From: Halorubrum rutilum
Lineage (GTDB): Archaea; Halobacteriota; Halobacteria; Halobacteriales; Haloferacaceae
DNA: 64,000 nucleotides
Direction: 5' to 3'
Assembly: GCF_024494565.1 (NCBI RefSeq)
Contig: NZ_JANHDN010000002.1
Coordinates: 434,001-498,000 of the forward strand
Part shown: positions 24,722 to 33,753 of the stretch, one piece after another
Layout of the letters: each line of letters opens with the position of its first letter
Position numbering within the stretch: the first letter of the stretch is position 1
Notes under the pieces: generated by a model
Databases searched by the model: none
Told to the model about the DNA's origin: nothing
What the model saw: the letters and a program-made list of their open reading frames with translations, nothing else
Program-made: the position numbers and the translations under genes

Positions 24722-25105
24722 ATGAGCTTCGAAGTTCCCGACGAGCTACGGTACCTGGAATCGCACGAGTGGACCACGACCGGCGGCGACACCGTCCGGG
24801 TCGGCGTCTCCGACTTCGCGCAGGACGAGCTCGGCGACGTCGTCTTCGTCGAGCTCCCCGAGGTCGGCGACGAGGTGACCGCCGGCGAGCCGTTCGGCGT
24901 CGTCGAGTCGATCAAGGCGGTCTCGGACCTCTACGCGCCCGTCTCGGGCGAGGTCGTCGCCGTCAACGAGGAGCTGTTCGACCGCCCGGAGCTCGTCAAC
25001 GAGGACCCGTACGGCGACGGCTGGATGCTCGAAGTCGCGCCGGTCGACGGCGGGGACGCCGACGGCCTCCTCGACGCCGACGAGTACGACGCGCAGATCG
25101 CGTAG
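24722..25105 (+). CDS. gcvH: Glycine cleavage system H protein
   Basis: A 127-residue lipoyl carrier that shuttles the aminomethyl group between the P, T and L proteins. It opens with the family's L-R-Y-L-E-S-H-E-W (about 9-17), then [22 protein letters not shown]. The lipoylation site is the Lys in [11 protein letters not shown] near residue 67, and it ends with the acidic helix L-L-D-A-D-E-Y. It is the first gene of the gcvH-gcvPA-gcvPB set. gcvT and lpd are not in the window. Confidence 0.95.
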   Translation: MSFEVPDELRYLESHEWTTTGGDTVRVGVSDFAQDELGDVVFVELPEVGDEVTAGEPFGVVESIKAVSDLYAPVSGEVVAVNEELFDRPELVNEDPYGDGWMLEVAPVDGGDADGLLDADEYDAQIA

Positions 25106-25166
25106 CGACCGCGGACCGGGTTCCGACCCGGGGGCCGGATCGGGACCCACCACCGGACACACGACC

Positions 25167-25262
25167 ATGACCACGCCACCCTTCGACGGACGACCCGGAA
25201 CCGGACGACTGAGCGACGGCGGGCGCGCGCGAGCGCCCCGATACGCGGGGGCGGACCGATGA
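25167..25262 (+). CDS. Candidate 31-residue ORF before gcvPA (doubtful)
   Basis: Between gcvH and gcvPA, an ATG at 25167 opens a frame starting M-T-T-P-P-F-D-G-R and ending in a TGA that overlaps the gcvPA ATG (ATGA). Coupling geometry is good, but the peptide has eight Arg and only four Asp, unlike real haloarchaeal proteins, so it may be a chance frame or a leader peptide. No domain is recognised. Confidence 0.2.
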   Translation: MTTPPFDGRPGTGRLSDGGRARAPRYAGADR

Positions 25263-26587
25263 GCGGAACGAGCGGGACCCCGTACGCCCCACACACCGAC
25301 GCGGAGACCGCGGCGATGCTCGAAGCGATCGGCGTCGACGACGAGGAGGCGCTGTTCGACATCCCGGACGACGTCGCCTTCGACGGCGAGTTCGGTATCG
25401 AGCCGCGCACGGAGCGGGAGATCCGCGCGGAGTGCTCGCGGATCTTCGCGCGGAACGACGACCTGACCGAGTTCCTCGGCCGGGGCCACTACGGCCACTA
25501 CGTGCCGAGCGTCGTCGACCACCTCTCGGACCGCGCGGAGTTCCTCACGAGCTACACGCAGTACCAGCCGGAGATCTCGCAGGGGTTCCTCCAGGCGCTG
25601 TTCGAGTACCAGTCGATGCTCGTGGAGCTGACGGGGCTCCCGGTCGCGAACTGCTCGATGTACGACGCCGCGACCGCGCTCGGCGAGGCGGCGACGCTCG
25701 CGGACCGGGTCCGGTCGACCGCGGGCGACACCGTCCTCGTGCCCGAGCAGCTCCGCGAGGGGAAACGGGAGGTGCTCGCGAACTACTGCGACGGCGCCGA
25801 CCTCGCCGTGGAGCCGTACCCGATGGCCGACGGCAACGCCGACGTCGACGCCCTCGCCGACCGCGTCGGCGACGACGTCGTCATGGTGTACGCCGAGAGC
25901 CCGACGGTCCGCGGCTGCGTCGAGGAGCGCCTCGGGGCGATCGGCGACCTCGCGGCCGACGGCGACGCGCTGTTCGTCCTCGGGTCGGACGCGGTGTCGC
26001 TCGCCGTCCTGGAGGAGCCGGCGAGCGTCGGCGCCGACGTCGTCGTCGGCGAGGCGAGCGCCCTCGGGCTCCCGACCGCCGACGGGATGGGGCTCGGGAT
26101 CTTCGCCTGCAGCGACGAGTTCCTCCGGCAGGTGCCGGGGCGGCTCGTCGGCGCGAGCGAGGACGCCGACGGCGACCGGGCGTTCACGCTCACGCTCCAG
26201 ACCCGCGAGCAGCACATCCGGAAGGAGCGGGCGACCTCCAACATCTGCACGAACCAGGCGTGGGTGGCGCTGCGCGCGGCGATCCACGCGGCGGCGCTCG
26301 GCCCGGGCGGCCTCGTCGACCTCGCGAACGACTGCGTCCGCGAGGCGGCCGCGCTCGCCGACCGGCTCGACGGGCTGAAGGGCGCGGTGGCGCCGGTCCA
26401 CGACCGCCACCACGTCCGGGAGTTCGCCGTGCGCGTCGACCAGCCGGCCGCGGCGATCGCCGCCGACCTGGAGACCGAGGGGTTCGCGGTCCACGTCGTC
26501 GGCGAGCACCTCCTCCAGGTGTGCGTGACCGACCTGAACGCCGGGCGGGCGGACGACCTCGTCGCGGCGTTCGAGGAGGTGATCTGA
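25259..26587 (+). CDS. gcvPA: Glycine dehydrogenase (decarboxylating) subunit 1
   Basis: The 442-residue N-terminal half of the split P protein; with subunit 2 it forms the PLP enzyme that decarboxylates glycine. The N-terminal motif [13 protein letters not shown] is followed by [12 protein letters not shown] at about 75-86 and [11 protein letters not shown] at about 98-108. Next are [12 protein letters not shown] near 137 and T-S-N-I-C-T-N-Q-A near 326-334, all conserved in GcvPA. It abuts gcvPB directly: gcvPA ends at 26587 and gcvPB starts at 26588. Confidence 0.95.
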   Translation: MSGTSGTPYAPHTDAETAAMLEAIGVDDEEALFDIPDDVAFDGEFGIEPRTEREIRAECSRIFARNDDLTEFLGRGHYGHYVPSVVDHLSDRAEFLTSYTQYQPEISQGFLQALFEYQSMLVELTGLPVANCSMYDAATALGEAATLADRVRSTAGDTVLVPEQLREGKREVLANYCDGADLAVEPYPMADGNADVDALADRVGDDVVMVYAESPTVRGCVEERLGAIGDLAADGDALFVLGSDAVSLAVLEEPASVGADVVVGEASALGLPTADGMGLGIFACSDEFLRQVPGRLVGASEDADGDRAFTLTLQTREQHIRKERATSNICTNQAWVALRAAIHAAALGPGGLVDLANDCVREAAALADRLDGLKGAVAPVHDRHHVREFAVRVDQPAAAIAADLETEGFAVHVVGEHLLQVCVTDLNAGRADDLVAAFEEVI

Positions 26588-28018
26588 GTGATCCACGACC
26601 AGGCCAACTACGAGCGCGAGACCGAGGCGGTCCGGGAGCCGCTGCTCTCGGAGAAGGGCGAGGCGACCGTCGACGTCGGGGCGGACTCCCCGCTCCCGGA
26701 CGACCTGACGCGGGACGAGCTCACGCTCCCCGCGCCCTCCGAGCCGGAGATCGCCCGCCACTACACCCGGCTCTCGCAGATGAACTGGGCGATCGACGCC
26801 GGGCCGTACCCGCTCGGGAGCTGCACGATGAAGTACAACCCGAAGTTCACCGAGGACGTCGCCGCCGACCCGAACGCGGCGGTCCACCCGGACCGCTCGG
26901 AGCGGTCGACGCAGGGGAACTTGGAGCTCCGGTACCGGCTCCAGGAGTTCCTCGCGGAGATCGGCGGGATGGACGCCGTGACGCTCCAGCCGCCGGCGGG
27001 GGCGGCCGGCGAGCTCACCGGGATCCTCGTCGCGAAGGCGTACCACGAGCACCGCGGCGACGACCGCTCCGAGGTCGTGATCCCCGCCTCCGCGCACGGG
27101 ACGAACTTCGCGACCGCCGCGACCGCCGGCTACGACGTGGTCGAGCTCCCCTCCGGCGACGACGGCCGCGTCGATGTCGAGGCGCTGGAGGCGGCCGTCG
27201 GCGACGACACGGCCGCCCTCATGCTCACGAACCCGAACACGGTCGGGCTCTTCGAGCGCGACATCACGGAGATCGCCGAGATCGTCCACGACGCCGGCGG
27301 CCTGCTCTACTACGACGGTGCGAACCTCAACGCCCTGCTCGGCCGCGGTCGCCCCGGGGACATGGGGTTCGACGTGATGCACTACAACGTCCACAAGACG
27401 TTCGCGACCCCCCACGGCGGCGGCGGCCCCGGGGCGGGCCCGGTCGGCGTCGTCGACGAGCTGGCCGAGTTCCTCCCGGCCCCGCAGGTCCGCGAGAACG
27501 AGGGCGCGAACGGGTACGAGCGCTTCGAGCCGGAGCGCACCATCGGGAAGGTCCACGGGTTCGCCGGGAACTGGCTCGTGCTGATCAAGGCGTACGCGTA
27601 CATCGCTCGGCTCGGGGACGCGGGGCTCGCGGACGCGGCCGCGAAGGCCGTGTTGAACGCGAACTACCTCGCCGAGCGGATCGACCTGGACGTGCCCCAC
27701 GGCCCCTTCCACCACGAGTTCGCGGCGACGGCGGGCGAGCGAGACGCCGCCGACGTCGCCAAGCGCATGCTCGACTTCGGCGTCCACCCGCCGACGACGA
27801 AGTGGCCCGAGATGGTGCCGGAGGCGATGCTGACGGAGCCGACCGAGATCGAGGGGAAGTCGTCGCTCGACGACCTCGCGGAGGCGTTCGACCTCGCGTA
27901 CGCCGACACCGACGAGGCGCTCGACGCCGCGCCGAACCGGACCGCCGCGAGCCGGATCGACCAGGTCTCCGCCGCGCGGAACCCGCGGCTCTCGTGGCGG
28001 GCGCTGGACGGGGAGTAG
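26588..28018 (+). CDS. gcvPB: Glycine dehydrogenase (decarboxylating) subunit 2
   Basis: The 476-residue C-terminal half of the P protein carrying the PLP lysine, seen in N-V-H-K-T-F-A-T-P-H-G-G-G-G-P-G at about residues 268-283. Other family blocks are S-C-T-M-K-Y-N-P-K (about 78-86), L-Q-P-P-A-G-A-A-G-E (about 136-145), H-G-T-N-F-A-T-A near 172 and Y-Y-D-G-A-N-L-N-A near 241. The start is a GTG immediately after the gcvPA stop with no spacer, so translation is almost certainly coupled. It completes the P protein of the glycine cleavage system (glycine to CO2, NH3 and methylene-tetrahydrofolate). Confidence 0.95.
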   Translation: MIHDQANYERETEAVREPLLSEKGEATVDVGADSPLPDDLTRDELTLPAPSEPEIARHYTRLSQMNWAIDAGPYPLGSCTMKYNPKFTEDVAADPNAAVHPDRSERSTQGNLELRYRLQEFLAEIGGMDAVTLQPPAGAAGELTGILVAKAYHEHRGDDRSEVVIPASAHGTNFATAATAGYDVVELPSGDDGRVDVEALEAAVGDDTAALMLTNPNTVGLFERDITEIAEIVHDAGGLLYYDGANLNALLGRGRPGDMGFDVMHYNVHKTFATPHGGGGPGAGPVGVVDELAEFLPAPQVRENEGANGYERFEPERTIGKVHGFAGNWLVLIKAYAYIARLGDAGLADAAAKAVLNANYLAERIDLDVPHGPFHHEFAATAGERDAADVAKRMLDFGVHPPTTKWPEMVPEAMLTEPTEIEGKSSLDDLAEAFDLAYADTDEALDAAPNRTAASRIDQVSAARNPRLSWRALDGE

Positions 28019-28060
28019 CACGGGCGAGACCCGATCTCGGAGTCGCGCTTCCGTCGCCGG

Positions 28061-28804
28061 CTACGGTTCCGTCGCCGGGACCTCGGTCGCCTCCGAGCCG
28101 CGGGCGGCGTCGCCCTCGCAGCCGTCGTCGAGGCCGTCGATCGGCGCGCCCGAGGCCCCGCGGTCGGCGGCGGACGCGTCGGCGCCGAACTCCTCCTCGA
28201 CGAACCACCGTAACACGCGTCCCTCGGCGCGGTGGAGCGTCTCGCTGCAGGTCGACTTGGCGATGTCGCGCTCGGCGGCCAGCTCCGTCAGCGTGCACCG
28301 CCGCGGCGTGTCGTAGTACCCCGCCTCGATCGCGGCGCGGACGAGGTCGCGCTGGGCCTCGGTGAGGACCGGCTCCGGCCCGTCGCCGCCCGCCGACTCG
28401 ACCGTGGCGCCCGCGGCCGCGAGCCGCCGGCCGAACGCGGAGAGCCGCTCGCGGTCGCCGACCGCCGCGAGCGTCGCCCGCCCGTCCGCGACCTCGACGG
28501 GGGGTTCGACCGGAGCGCCGGCCCGCCGCGCGGCCGCGACGTACGACGGGGGCGGTCCGGCGACGCGGACGACGGTCTCCGCCGCGCGTCGCTCGACGAC
28601 GTCCACGTCGTCGACGCGGTCGAGATCGCGGATCCCCTCGACGACGCCGGCGCGGTCGACGCCCGTCACCGCCAGCGCGGTGACGTCCGCGTCGTCCGCG
28701 GCCGCGGTTCCAGTCACCCGGAGCGTCGCGTCCGGGAACGACCGCGAGACCGCCCCGAGCCAGGAGTCGGCCGGGAGGTCGAGACGCAGTCGCGTCCGAC
28801 TCAT
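28061..28804 (-). CDS. Bat-type HTH_10 transcriptional regulator
   Basis: A 247-residue regulator (ATG at 28804; an upstream ATG at 28852 is less likely because its extension is not conserved-looking). The N-terminal two thirds form an acidic sensor-like region without a recognisable PAS/GAF motif. The C-terminal domain shows the bacterio-opsin-activator HTH_10 pattern: L-T-E-A-Q-R-D-L-V-R-A-A-I-E-A-G-Y-Y-D-T-P-R-R (about 147-169), T-L-T-E-L-A-A-E-R-D-I-A-K-S-T-C-S-E-T-L-H-R-A-E. It ends with a low-complexity acidic tail. It is divergent from thrC, so it may regulate that gene or itself. The ligand is unknown. Confidence 0.87.
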   Translation of the reverse strand: MSRTRLRLDLPADSWLGAVSRSFPDATLRVTGTAAADDADVTALAVTGVDRAGVVEGIRDLDRVDDVDVVERRAAETVVRVAGPPPSYVAAARRAGAPVEPPVEVADGRATLAAVGDRERLSAFGRRLAAAGATVESAGGDGPEPVLTEAQRDLVRAAIEAGYYDTPRRCTLTELAAERDIAKSTCSETLHRAEGRVLRWFVEEEFGADASAADRGASGAPIDGLDDGCEGDAARGSEATEVPATEP

Positions 28805-28982
28805 CGGTTCCACCTCGCGACCGCCGTCCCGCGGTGATCTCGGCGCATTCACACGACGCTACGGCGTCCCCCTCCCTCCCGCTGTCCCTTCATTCGTTTC
28901 GGAATTAAGGCGCTCGCCGGTCGGTCGGCGACCCCCCGCCGCGATCGGTGGACCGAAGTGGGCCGCGTTCGACCCCGGCCCC

Positions 28983-30221
28983 ATGGAGACGACGGAGGCG
29001 TTCACCGGGCTCTCGTGCGTCGACTGCGCCGGGGCGTTCGACGCGGCGACGGCGACCCACCGCTGTCCCGACTGCGGCGGGATCTTGGACCCCGACTACG
29101 ACTACGACCGGGTCGACCTGACGCCCGCGGCGCTCGCGGAGCGACCGTTCGAGTCGATGTGGCGGTACGCGGAGCTGCTCCCGTTCGCGCCGGGGACGGC
29201 GGTGACGCTCGGGGAGGGCGCGACGCCGCTGGTCGACTGCCCCGCGCTCGCCGACGCGATGGGCGTCGGCCGGGTCCTGTTGAAGGACGAGGGCGCGAAC
29301 CCGACGGGGACGTTCAAGGACCGCGGGCAGTCCCTCGCGATGACCGCCGCGCGCCAGCACGGCGCCGAGGAGGTCGCGCTGAACAGCGCCGGCAACGCGG
29401 GGCAGGCGGCGGCCGCGTACGCCGCGCGGGCCGACCTCGACGCGCACGTGTTCCTCCCGTCGCGGGCGGGGTTCACGCAGAAGGCGATGACGGAGGTCCA
29501 CGGCGCCGACCTCACGGTGGCCGATCCGATGGACGGGAGCTCGCAGATCGGCGACGCCGGGGCGGCGTACGCCGACGCGATGGAGGACCACCCCGACTGG
29601 TACTCGGCGAAGACGTTCGTCACGCCGTACCGGCACGAGGGGAAGAAGACGATGGCGCTGGAGCTGCTCGAACAGCTCGACTGGGAGGCGCCCGACGGGG
29701 TCGTCTACCCGACCGGCGGGGGCGTCGGGCTCGTCGGGATGCACAAGGCGGCCCGCGAGGTCCGCGACCTGGGGTGGACCGACGGGCTCGTCCCGATGTA
29801 CGCCGCGCAGGCGGCGGGCTGTGCGCCGGTCGTCGACGCCTACGAGGCGGGCGCCGACCGCCACGAGCCGGTTCCGAACGACGAAGTCGACACGGCCTGT
29901 AACGGGATCGCGATCCCGGACCCGGGCGCGAGCCACCTGATCCTCGACGCGGTCCGGGAGTCCGACGGCGGGGCGGTGGCGACGACCGACCGCGCGATCC
30001 TCGACGCCGCGATCGAGGTCGCCCGGTCGGAGGGGCTGGAGGTCGGCGCGACCTGCGCGGCCGCCGTCTCGGGGGCGTTCGCGCTCGCGGAGTCGGGCGA
30101 GTTCGGTCCCGACGACACCGTCGTCCTGCTGAACACCGGCGCGGGCAACAAGGACGTCGACGCGCTCCGGGCGCACCTCGGGGAGCGGGAGGCCGCGGCC
30201 GAGGGCGAGATCGACTTGTGA
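28983..30221 (+). CDS. thrC: Threonine synthase
   Basis: PLP-dependent conversion of O-phosphohomoserine to threonine. The 412-residue protein starts with a zinc-ribbon-like C-V-D-C...C-P-D-C segment (about 12-31), then the fold-type II catalytic core. The PLP lysine is in G-T-F-K-D-R-G-Q-S near residue 111, the phosphate-binding loop is N-S-A-G-N-A-G-Q near 132-139, and the C-terminal G-A-G-N-K-D matches the family. The ATG at 28983 keeps the zinc ribbon right at the N-terminus. It is divergent from the Bat-type regulator. Threonine synthase is preferred over cysteate synthase or a generic Ser/Thr dehydratase because of motif set and length. Confidence 0.9.
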   Translation: METTEAFTGLSCVDCAGAFDAATATHRCPDCGGILDPDYDYDRVDLTPAALAERPFESMWRYAELLPFAPGTAVTLGEGATPLVDCPALADAMGVGRVLLKDEGANPTGTFKDRGQSLAMTAARQHGAEEVALNSAGNAGQAAAAYAARADLDAHVFLPSRAGFTQKAMTEVHGADLTVADPMDGSSQIGDAGAAYADAMEDHPDWYSAKTFVTPYRHEGKKTMALELLEQLDWEAPDGVVYPTGGGVGLVGMHKAAREVRDLGWTDGLVPMYAAQAAGCAPVVDAYEAGADRHEPVPNDEVDTACNGIAIPDPGASHLILDAVRESDGGAVATTDRAILDAAIEVARSEGLEVGATCAAAVSGAFALAESGEFGPDDTVVLLNTGAGNKDVDALRAHLGEREAAAEGEIDL

Positions 30222-30237
30222 GATCGCGAGCCGACGC

Positions 30238-30714
30238 TCACATCTCCCAGTAGTCGACGTCGCCGTCGACCTCGTAATACCCCTCCAGCGAGCGCTCCTC
30301 GCTGCCGCCCGGCGGCGACCCGACGTAGACGCCGAACGTCTCCGAGTCGGGGTAGACGGTCACGTCGGGCTCGGTCATCGTCGATAGCGCGAGGTAGCGG
30401 ACCGGCTCGTCGCCCTCGTTGACCACGCGGTGCGCGCCGGACGCGTCGGCCGCGAACGCGACGTAGTCGCCCGCCTCGACCGCGTGCGTCTCGCCGTCGT
30501 GGCGGATGGTCGCCTCGCCCGCGAGGACGTAGAGCGCCTCCTCGTTGGCGGTGTGGTAGTGGTACGGCCACGACTTCGCGCCGGCCGGAAGCTCGTAGAG
30601 GCTACAGCCGATCCCCTCGCCGCCGGCCGCCTCCGCGAGCCGCTTCCGACGGAACCGCGTCTCGCCGCGGTCGGTCTCCGCCCAGTCGAGCTCGTCCTCG
30701 TTAACGCGTGGCAT
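30238..30714 (-). CDS. Cupin-domain protein
   Basis: A 158-residue single-domain cupin. Motif 1 reads Y-H-Y-H-T-A-N-E-E-A-L-Y-V-L-A-G-E (about 51-67), with two His and a Glu as metal ligands. Motif 2 is around G-D-Y-V-A-F...A-H-R-V-V-N (about 82-98), giving the third His. It is acidic and soluble. Cupins of this kind include mannose-6-phosphate-isomerase-like and oxalate-decarboxylase-like proteins, so the substrate is open. The start ATG at 30714 is followed by a typical M-P-R-V-N-E-D-E-L-D-W opening. It is convergent with thrC. Confidence 0.8.
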   Translation of the reverse strand: MPRVNEDELDWAETDRGETRFRRKRLAEAAGGEGIGCSLYELPAGAKSWPYHYHTANEEALYVLAGEATIRHDGETHAVEAGDYVAFAADASGAHRVVNEGDEPVRYLALSTMTEPDVTVYPDSETFGVYVGSPPGGSEERSLEGYYEVDGDVDYWEM

Positions 30715-30859
30715 GGCCGTGGCACTCGGGCCGCGGGCAAAACGGTTCGGGGGTCGCGAGCCGCGTCGCCGCGGACCGCCGGCGGACCGACCGGCGGTCC
30801 GGGGCGCGGCCGGCCGCCGAACCGGAACCACTACGGCGGGCGGTCGCCACCCCTCGCGC

Positions 30860-31792
30860 ATGGAACTCGGCGTCATCGGACTCGGGCGGATGGGGCGGAT
30901 CGTCGCGGACCGGTCGCTGGCGGCGGGCCACGACGTGGTCGCGTTCGACCTCTCGGCGGAGGCGACCGCCGCGGCGGCCGAGGCGGGCGCGGAGGCGGCC
31001 GACTCGATCGCGGACCTCTGCGAGCGGCTGGACGGCTCGGACGGCTCGGACGGCGACGAGGGCGGCAAGCGCATCTGGCTCATGGTGCCCGCCGGCGACG
31101 CGGTCGACGCCACGCTCGCGGACCTGGAGCCACACCTCGACGCCGACGACGTGGTCGTCGACGGCGGGAACTCCCACTTCGAGGAGTCGGTCCGGCGCGC
31201 CCAGGGGACGGACGCGGCCTACCTCGACTGCGGCACGTCGGGCGGCCCGGCGAGCGCCGAGGCGGGCTTCTCGCTGATGGTCGGCGGCCCGGCGTGGGCG
31301 TACGAGGCGATGGTCCCCGTCTTCGACGCGGTCGCGACCGGGCCGGCCGGCCACGACCGGATGGGCGAGTCGGGGGCGGGCCACTACGTGAAGATGGTCC
31401 ACAACGGCGTGGAGTACGCGCTGATGCAGGCGTACGGCGAGGGGTTCGAGCTGCTCGCCGAGGGCCGGTACGACCTCGACACGGAGTCGGTGGCGCGCAC
31501 GTGGAACAACGGCGCCGTGATCCGGTCGTGGCTGCTGGAGCTCTGCGAGGAGGCGTTCCGCGAGGAAGGCAACGACCTCGGCGACGTGGCCGATCACGTC
31601 GCCGGCGGCTCCACCGGGACGTGGACGGTCGAGGAGGCGCTCGAACAGGAGGTCCCGGTGCCGCTCATCTATCAGGCGCTCGCGGAGCGGTTCGACTCCC
31701 GGAACGAGGGCCGCTTCTCCCGGCGGCTCGCGAACCGACTGCGATATGGCTTCGGCCGTCACGAGGTCGCGCGGCGGTCCGACGGGGAGTAG
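30860..31792 (+). CDS. gnd: 6-phosphogluconate dehydrogenase (decarboxylating)
   Basis: A 310-residue short-form 6PGDH converting 6-phosphogluconate to ribulose-5-phosphate, as used for pentose formation in haloarchaea. The Rossmann fold has G-V-I-G-L-G-R-M-G at residues 4-12, the family motif V-V-D-G-G-N-S-H-F near 98-106, the substrate-binding D-C-G-T-S-G-G-P-A-S-A near 120-130 and the catalytic-Lys block H-Y-V-K-M-V-H-N-G near 175-183. About 300 residues is the length of the YqeC/GndA bacterial short class rather than the 470-residue form. It stands alone on the plus strand. Confidence 0.93.
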   Translation: MELGVIGLGRMGRIVADRSLAAGHDVVAFDLSAEATAAAAEAGAEAADSIADLCERLDGSDGSDGDEGGKRIWLMVPAGDAVDATLADLEPHLDADDVVVDGGNSHFEESVRRAQGTDAAYLDCGTSGGPASAEAGFSLMVGGPAWAYEAMVPVFDAVATGPAGHDRMGESGAGHYVKMVHNGVEYALMQAYGEGFELLAEGRYDLDTESVARTWNNGAVIRSWLLELCEEAFREEGNDLGDVADHVAGGSTGTWTVEEALEQEVPVPLIYQALAERFDSRNEGRFSRRLANRLRYGFGRHEVARRSDGE

Positions 31793-31867
31793 CGGGTCGC
31801 GGGCTCCGCGTTCGATCGACCCCCGCTTTCTTCCGATTATCGACTTCGATCGGCCTCCGGGCAACGC

Positions 31868-31874
31868 TTATATA
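31868..31874 (+). promoter_or_regulatory. TATA box of the DUF5802-like gene
   Basis: TTATATA lies 30-36 nt before the ATG at 31904. It is one of the clearest TATA boxes in the window and decides the start, because the alternative GTG at 31880 would lie too close to it. Confidence 0.6.
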
Positions 31875-31903
31875 GTATCGTGGCAGAGGATGACACGCAC
31901 AGC

Positions 31904-32248
31904 ATGTTCGAGCGATTTTCGAGCGGGTACTACCTGGGGGAACTGTACGTCGAGCCCCACGACGGCGAACGCGCCGTCATCCGGCGGGCCGACCACGAGC
32001 ACGTCAACGAGCAGCTCTACGCGGACGGCGAGGGGGTCGAGCGGCTCGACGCGCCCCTCGTGATGAAGGTCGGCGGCGGGCACATCCCCGTCGGCGGCGA
32101 CGACGACGTGCCGAGCGGAACGCTCGCGGTCCCCCACGAGATCGCGGACGAGAGCCTTCCGGACCGGCGGAACGTCCTGCTGGCGGACGCGGACCGGGCG
32201 GAGACGCTGCTGCGCTGGGAGGGCTGGGAGCCGCACGTGAACGCGTGA
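31904..32248 (+). CDS. Small conserved haloarchaeal protein (DUF5802-like)
   Basis: A 114-residue acidic protein opening M-F-E-R-F-S-S-G-Y-Y-L-G-E-L-Y-V-E-P, with H-V-N-E-Q-L-Y-A-D-G-E-G-V-E-R near 32-46 and L-V-M-K-V-G-G-G-H-I-P-V near 52-63. From memory this order fits the haloarchaeal DUF5802 family, of unknown function. The start at 31904 is supported by the TATA box at 31868. No Cys, membrane segment or signal peptide. A structured repeat (copy B) follows in the 480-nt gap downstream. Confidence 0.75.
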   Translation: MFERFSSGYYLGELYVEPHDGERAVIRRADHEHVNEQLYADGEGVERLDAPLVMKVGGGHIPVGGDDDVPSGTLAVPHEIADESLPDRRNVLLADADRAETLLRWEGWEPHVNA

Positions 32249-32360
32249 TACGAGACCGGTTCCGTTGAGTTCGTTTTCGGTGGCATCTGCGCTCCGGTTG
32301 GTGGGTTATAATTAGTCGTTCACGGATCGGTGGGAAACCCCTCCAAAGCTCCAGCCGTCT

Positions 32361-32666
32361 GTTTATAAACGGTTGACCGCGGATCGGCGGGTGACACCTC
32401 CAAAGCCCCAGCCACGAGGAGCGCGCACGCTCGCTGCGTTCCTCGGTCGCTCACTCCGTTCGCTCCTTGCGGTACTTACGTCGCCTGCGCGCTCCTCGTG
32501 GCTGCCCCTTTGAGACCCGCCCCGCACGGCACCGCACGGCACCTCACGCCTCCCCAGCCTCGTCGGTCGCCCTTCGCGTTGCTCCGGGCGACCGACTCCC
32601 TCGCACCGTCGGCTCGCGGCCCTTCGGGCCGCTCACCGGGGCGCGCCACCGCGACGGTTTATAACT
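32361..32666 (+). repeat. Dispersed structured element, copy B
   Basis: Fills the gap 32249-32728. TTTATAAAC (32362-32370) precedes CCAAAGCCCCAG (from 32400). Arms at 32409-32427 and 32486-32504 are perfectly complementary over 19 nt with a 58-nt spacer. A middle hairpin of 11 bp and a third hairpin (32616-32632, 7 bp, 3-nt loop) follow, then GCGCGCCACCGC and a terminal TTTATAA. A second, shorter head lies just upstream at about 32312-32354, a duplicated left end. Same orientation as the other copies. Confidence 0.85.
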
Positions 32667-32728
32667 TGTTTCGAGATTCTTCCCGCCACAGACGCACCTT
32701 TTAGGTCGCCGGGGGTCGCCGTTCGGGT

Positions 32729-33637
32729 ATGATCGACAGGCTGCTCGGGCGCGCCGAGCTGAAGGAGCGGATCGCGGAGTTAGAGGAGGAGAAGCGCCAC
32801 CTCGAACGCCGCGCGGAGGCCGAGGAGGAGCGCCGCTCGGACGCGGTCGCCGACCGCCAGCGCGCCGAGGAGCGCGTCAACGAGCTCGAACACCGGATCG
32901 AGTCGCTGGAGGAGCGCCTGAGCCGCGCGGAGGGCGAGGAGGCGTCCGTCGAGTTCCGGCGCGTGAGCGACGCCCGCGGCCCGCGCCTGTCGGACATCCT
33001 CGACCGGTTTCGGGCCGTGGAGAGCGACGACCCGGAGGGGCTGCTCACGGCGTTCGTCCCGAGCGACGACGCGGTGCCGACGAGCGTCTCCGAGTGGTTC
33101 GGCGACCGCACCCGGTTGGTTCGGCGGGCCGCGCCCGCGGTCGTCCTCGCCGACGACTCGGGCGCCGTGAGCGCGGCGATCGCGCCCCCGATCGAGCCCG
33201 AGCCCTTCGACCGGTGGGCCGACGCGTTCCGCCTGGAGGCGGCGTGGTTCCGGCCGACCGGCCGGTTCGCCTTCGCGGTGGTCCGCTCGGACACGTTCGC
33301 GCTCGGCACCTACGAGGGGCGTGAGCGCGTCGCCTTCGAGGGGTTCACCTCCGACGTGAAGGAGGCCCACTCGAAGGGGGGGTTCTCGCAGGGGCGCTTC
33401 GAGCGCCGCCGCGAGGGCCAGATCGACGACCACCTGAAGAAGGCGAACCGGGAGCTGGCGGCCGTCGCCGACGCGGACGACGTCGACCGCGTGATCGCCG
33501 TCGGCGAGCGGAGCGCCCTCGGCGAGGTCCGCGAGCGCGCCGACGTCACCGACGTCTCGGACGCGACGGGGAAGCCGAAGGCCGCCCTCGAAGACGCCTT
33601 CCGCGACTTCTGGACCGCTCGGGTCCACGCGATCTGA
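32729..33637 (+). CDS. Vms1/VLRF1-type peptidyl-tRNA release factor family protein
   Basis: A 302-residue protein with an N-terminal coiled coil (about 7-72, Glu/Arg-rich heptads) and a C-terminal eRF1-like VLRF1 domain. The diagnostic loop is H-S-K-G-G-F-S-Q-G-R-F-E-R-R-R (about 213-227); Gly218-x-x-Gln221 is the GxxQ that replaces GGQ in Vms1/ANKZF1, where it cleaves nascent chains from peptidyl-tRNA on stalled ribosomes. The final strand-helix set V-D-R-V-I-A-V-G-E-R, V-T-D-V-S fits the eRF1 domain-3-like core. By analogy it would rescue stalled ribosomes. The archaeal role is inferred. Confidence 0.85.
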   Translation: MIDRLLGRAELKERIAELEEEKRHLERRAEAEEERRSDAVADRQRAEERVNELEHRIESLEERLSRAEGEEASVEFRRVSDARGPRLSDILDRFRAVESDDPEGLLTAFVPSDDAVPTSVSEWFGDRTRLVRRAAPAVVLADDSGAVSAAIAPPIEPEPFDRWADAFRLEAAWFRPTGRFAFAVVRSDTFALGTYEGRERVAFEGFTSDVKEAHSKGGFSQGRFERRREGQIDDHLKKANRELAAVADADDVDRVIAVGERSALGEVRERADVTDVSDATGKPKAALEDAFRDFWTARVHAI

Positions 33638-33753
33638 CGGCTCGCACCGGTCTGACGCCCCCGGTCGACGCCCCCCGATCCGACGCTCCGCTCCGCCCCG
33701 ACCTCGCTGCCGCGGGGGACAGGCCTATCACCGCGACGCGCGGTAGTGAATTC

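Noticed and set aside
24746..28021. A 1091-residue open frame on the minus strand across the gcv genes
   Set aside because: It is the antisense shadow of gcvH, gcvPA and gcvPB, Arg/Val/Leu-rich and basic, unlike haloarchaeal proteins. High GC removes stops from antisense frames.
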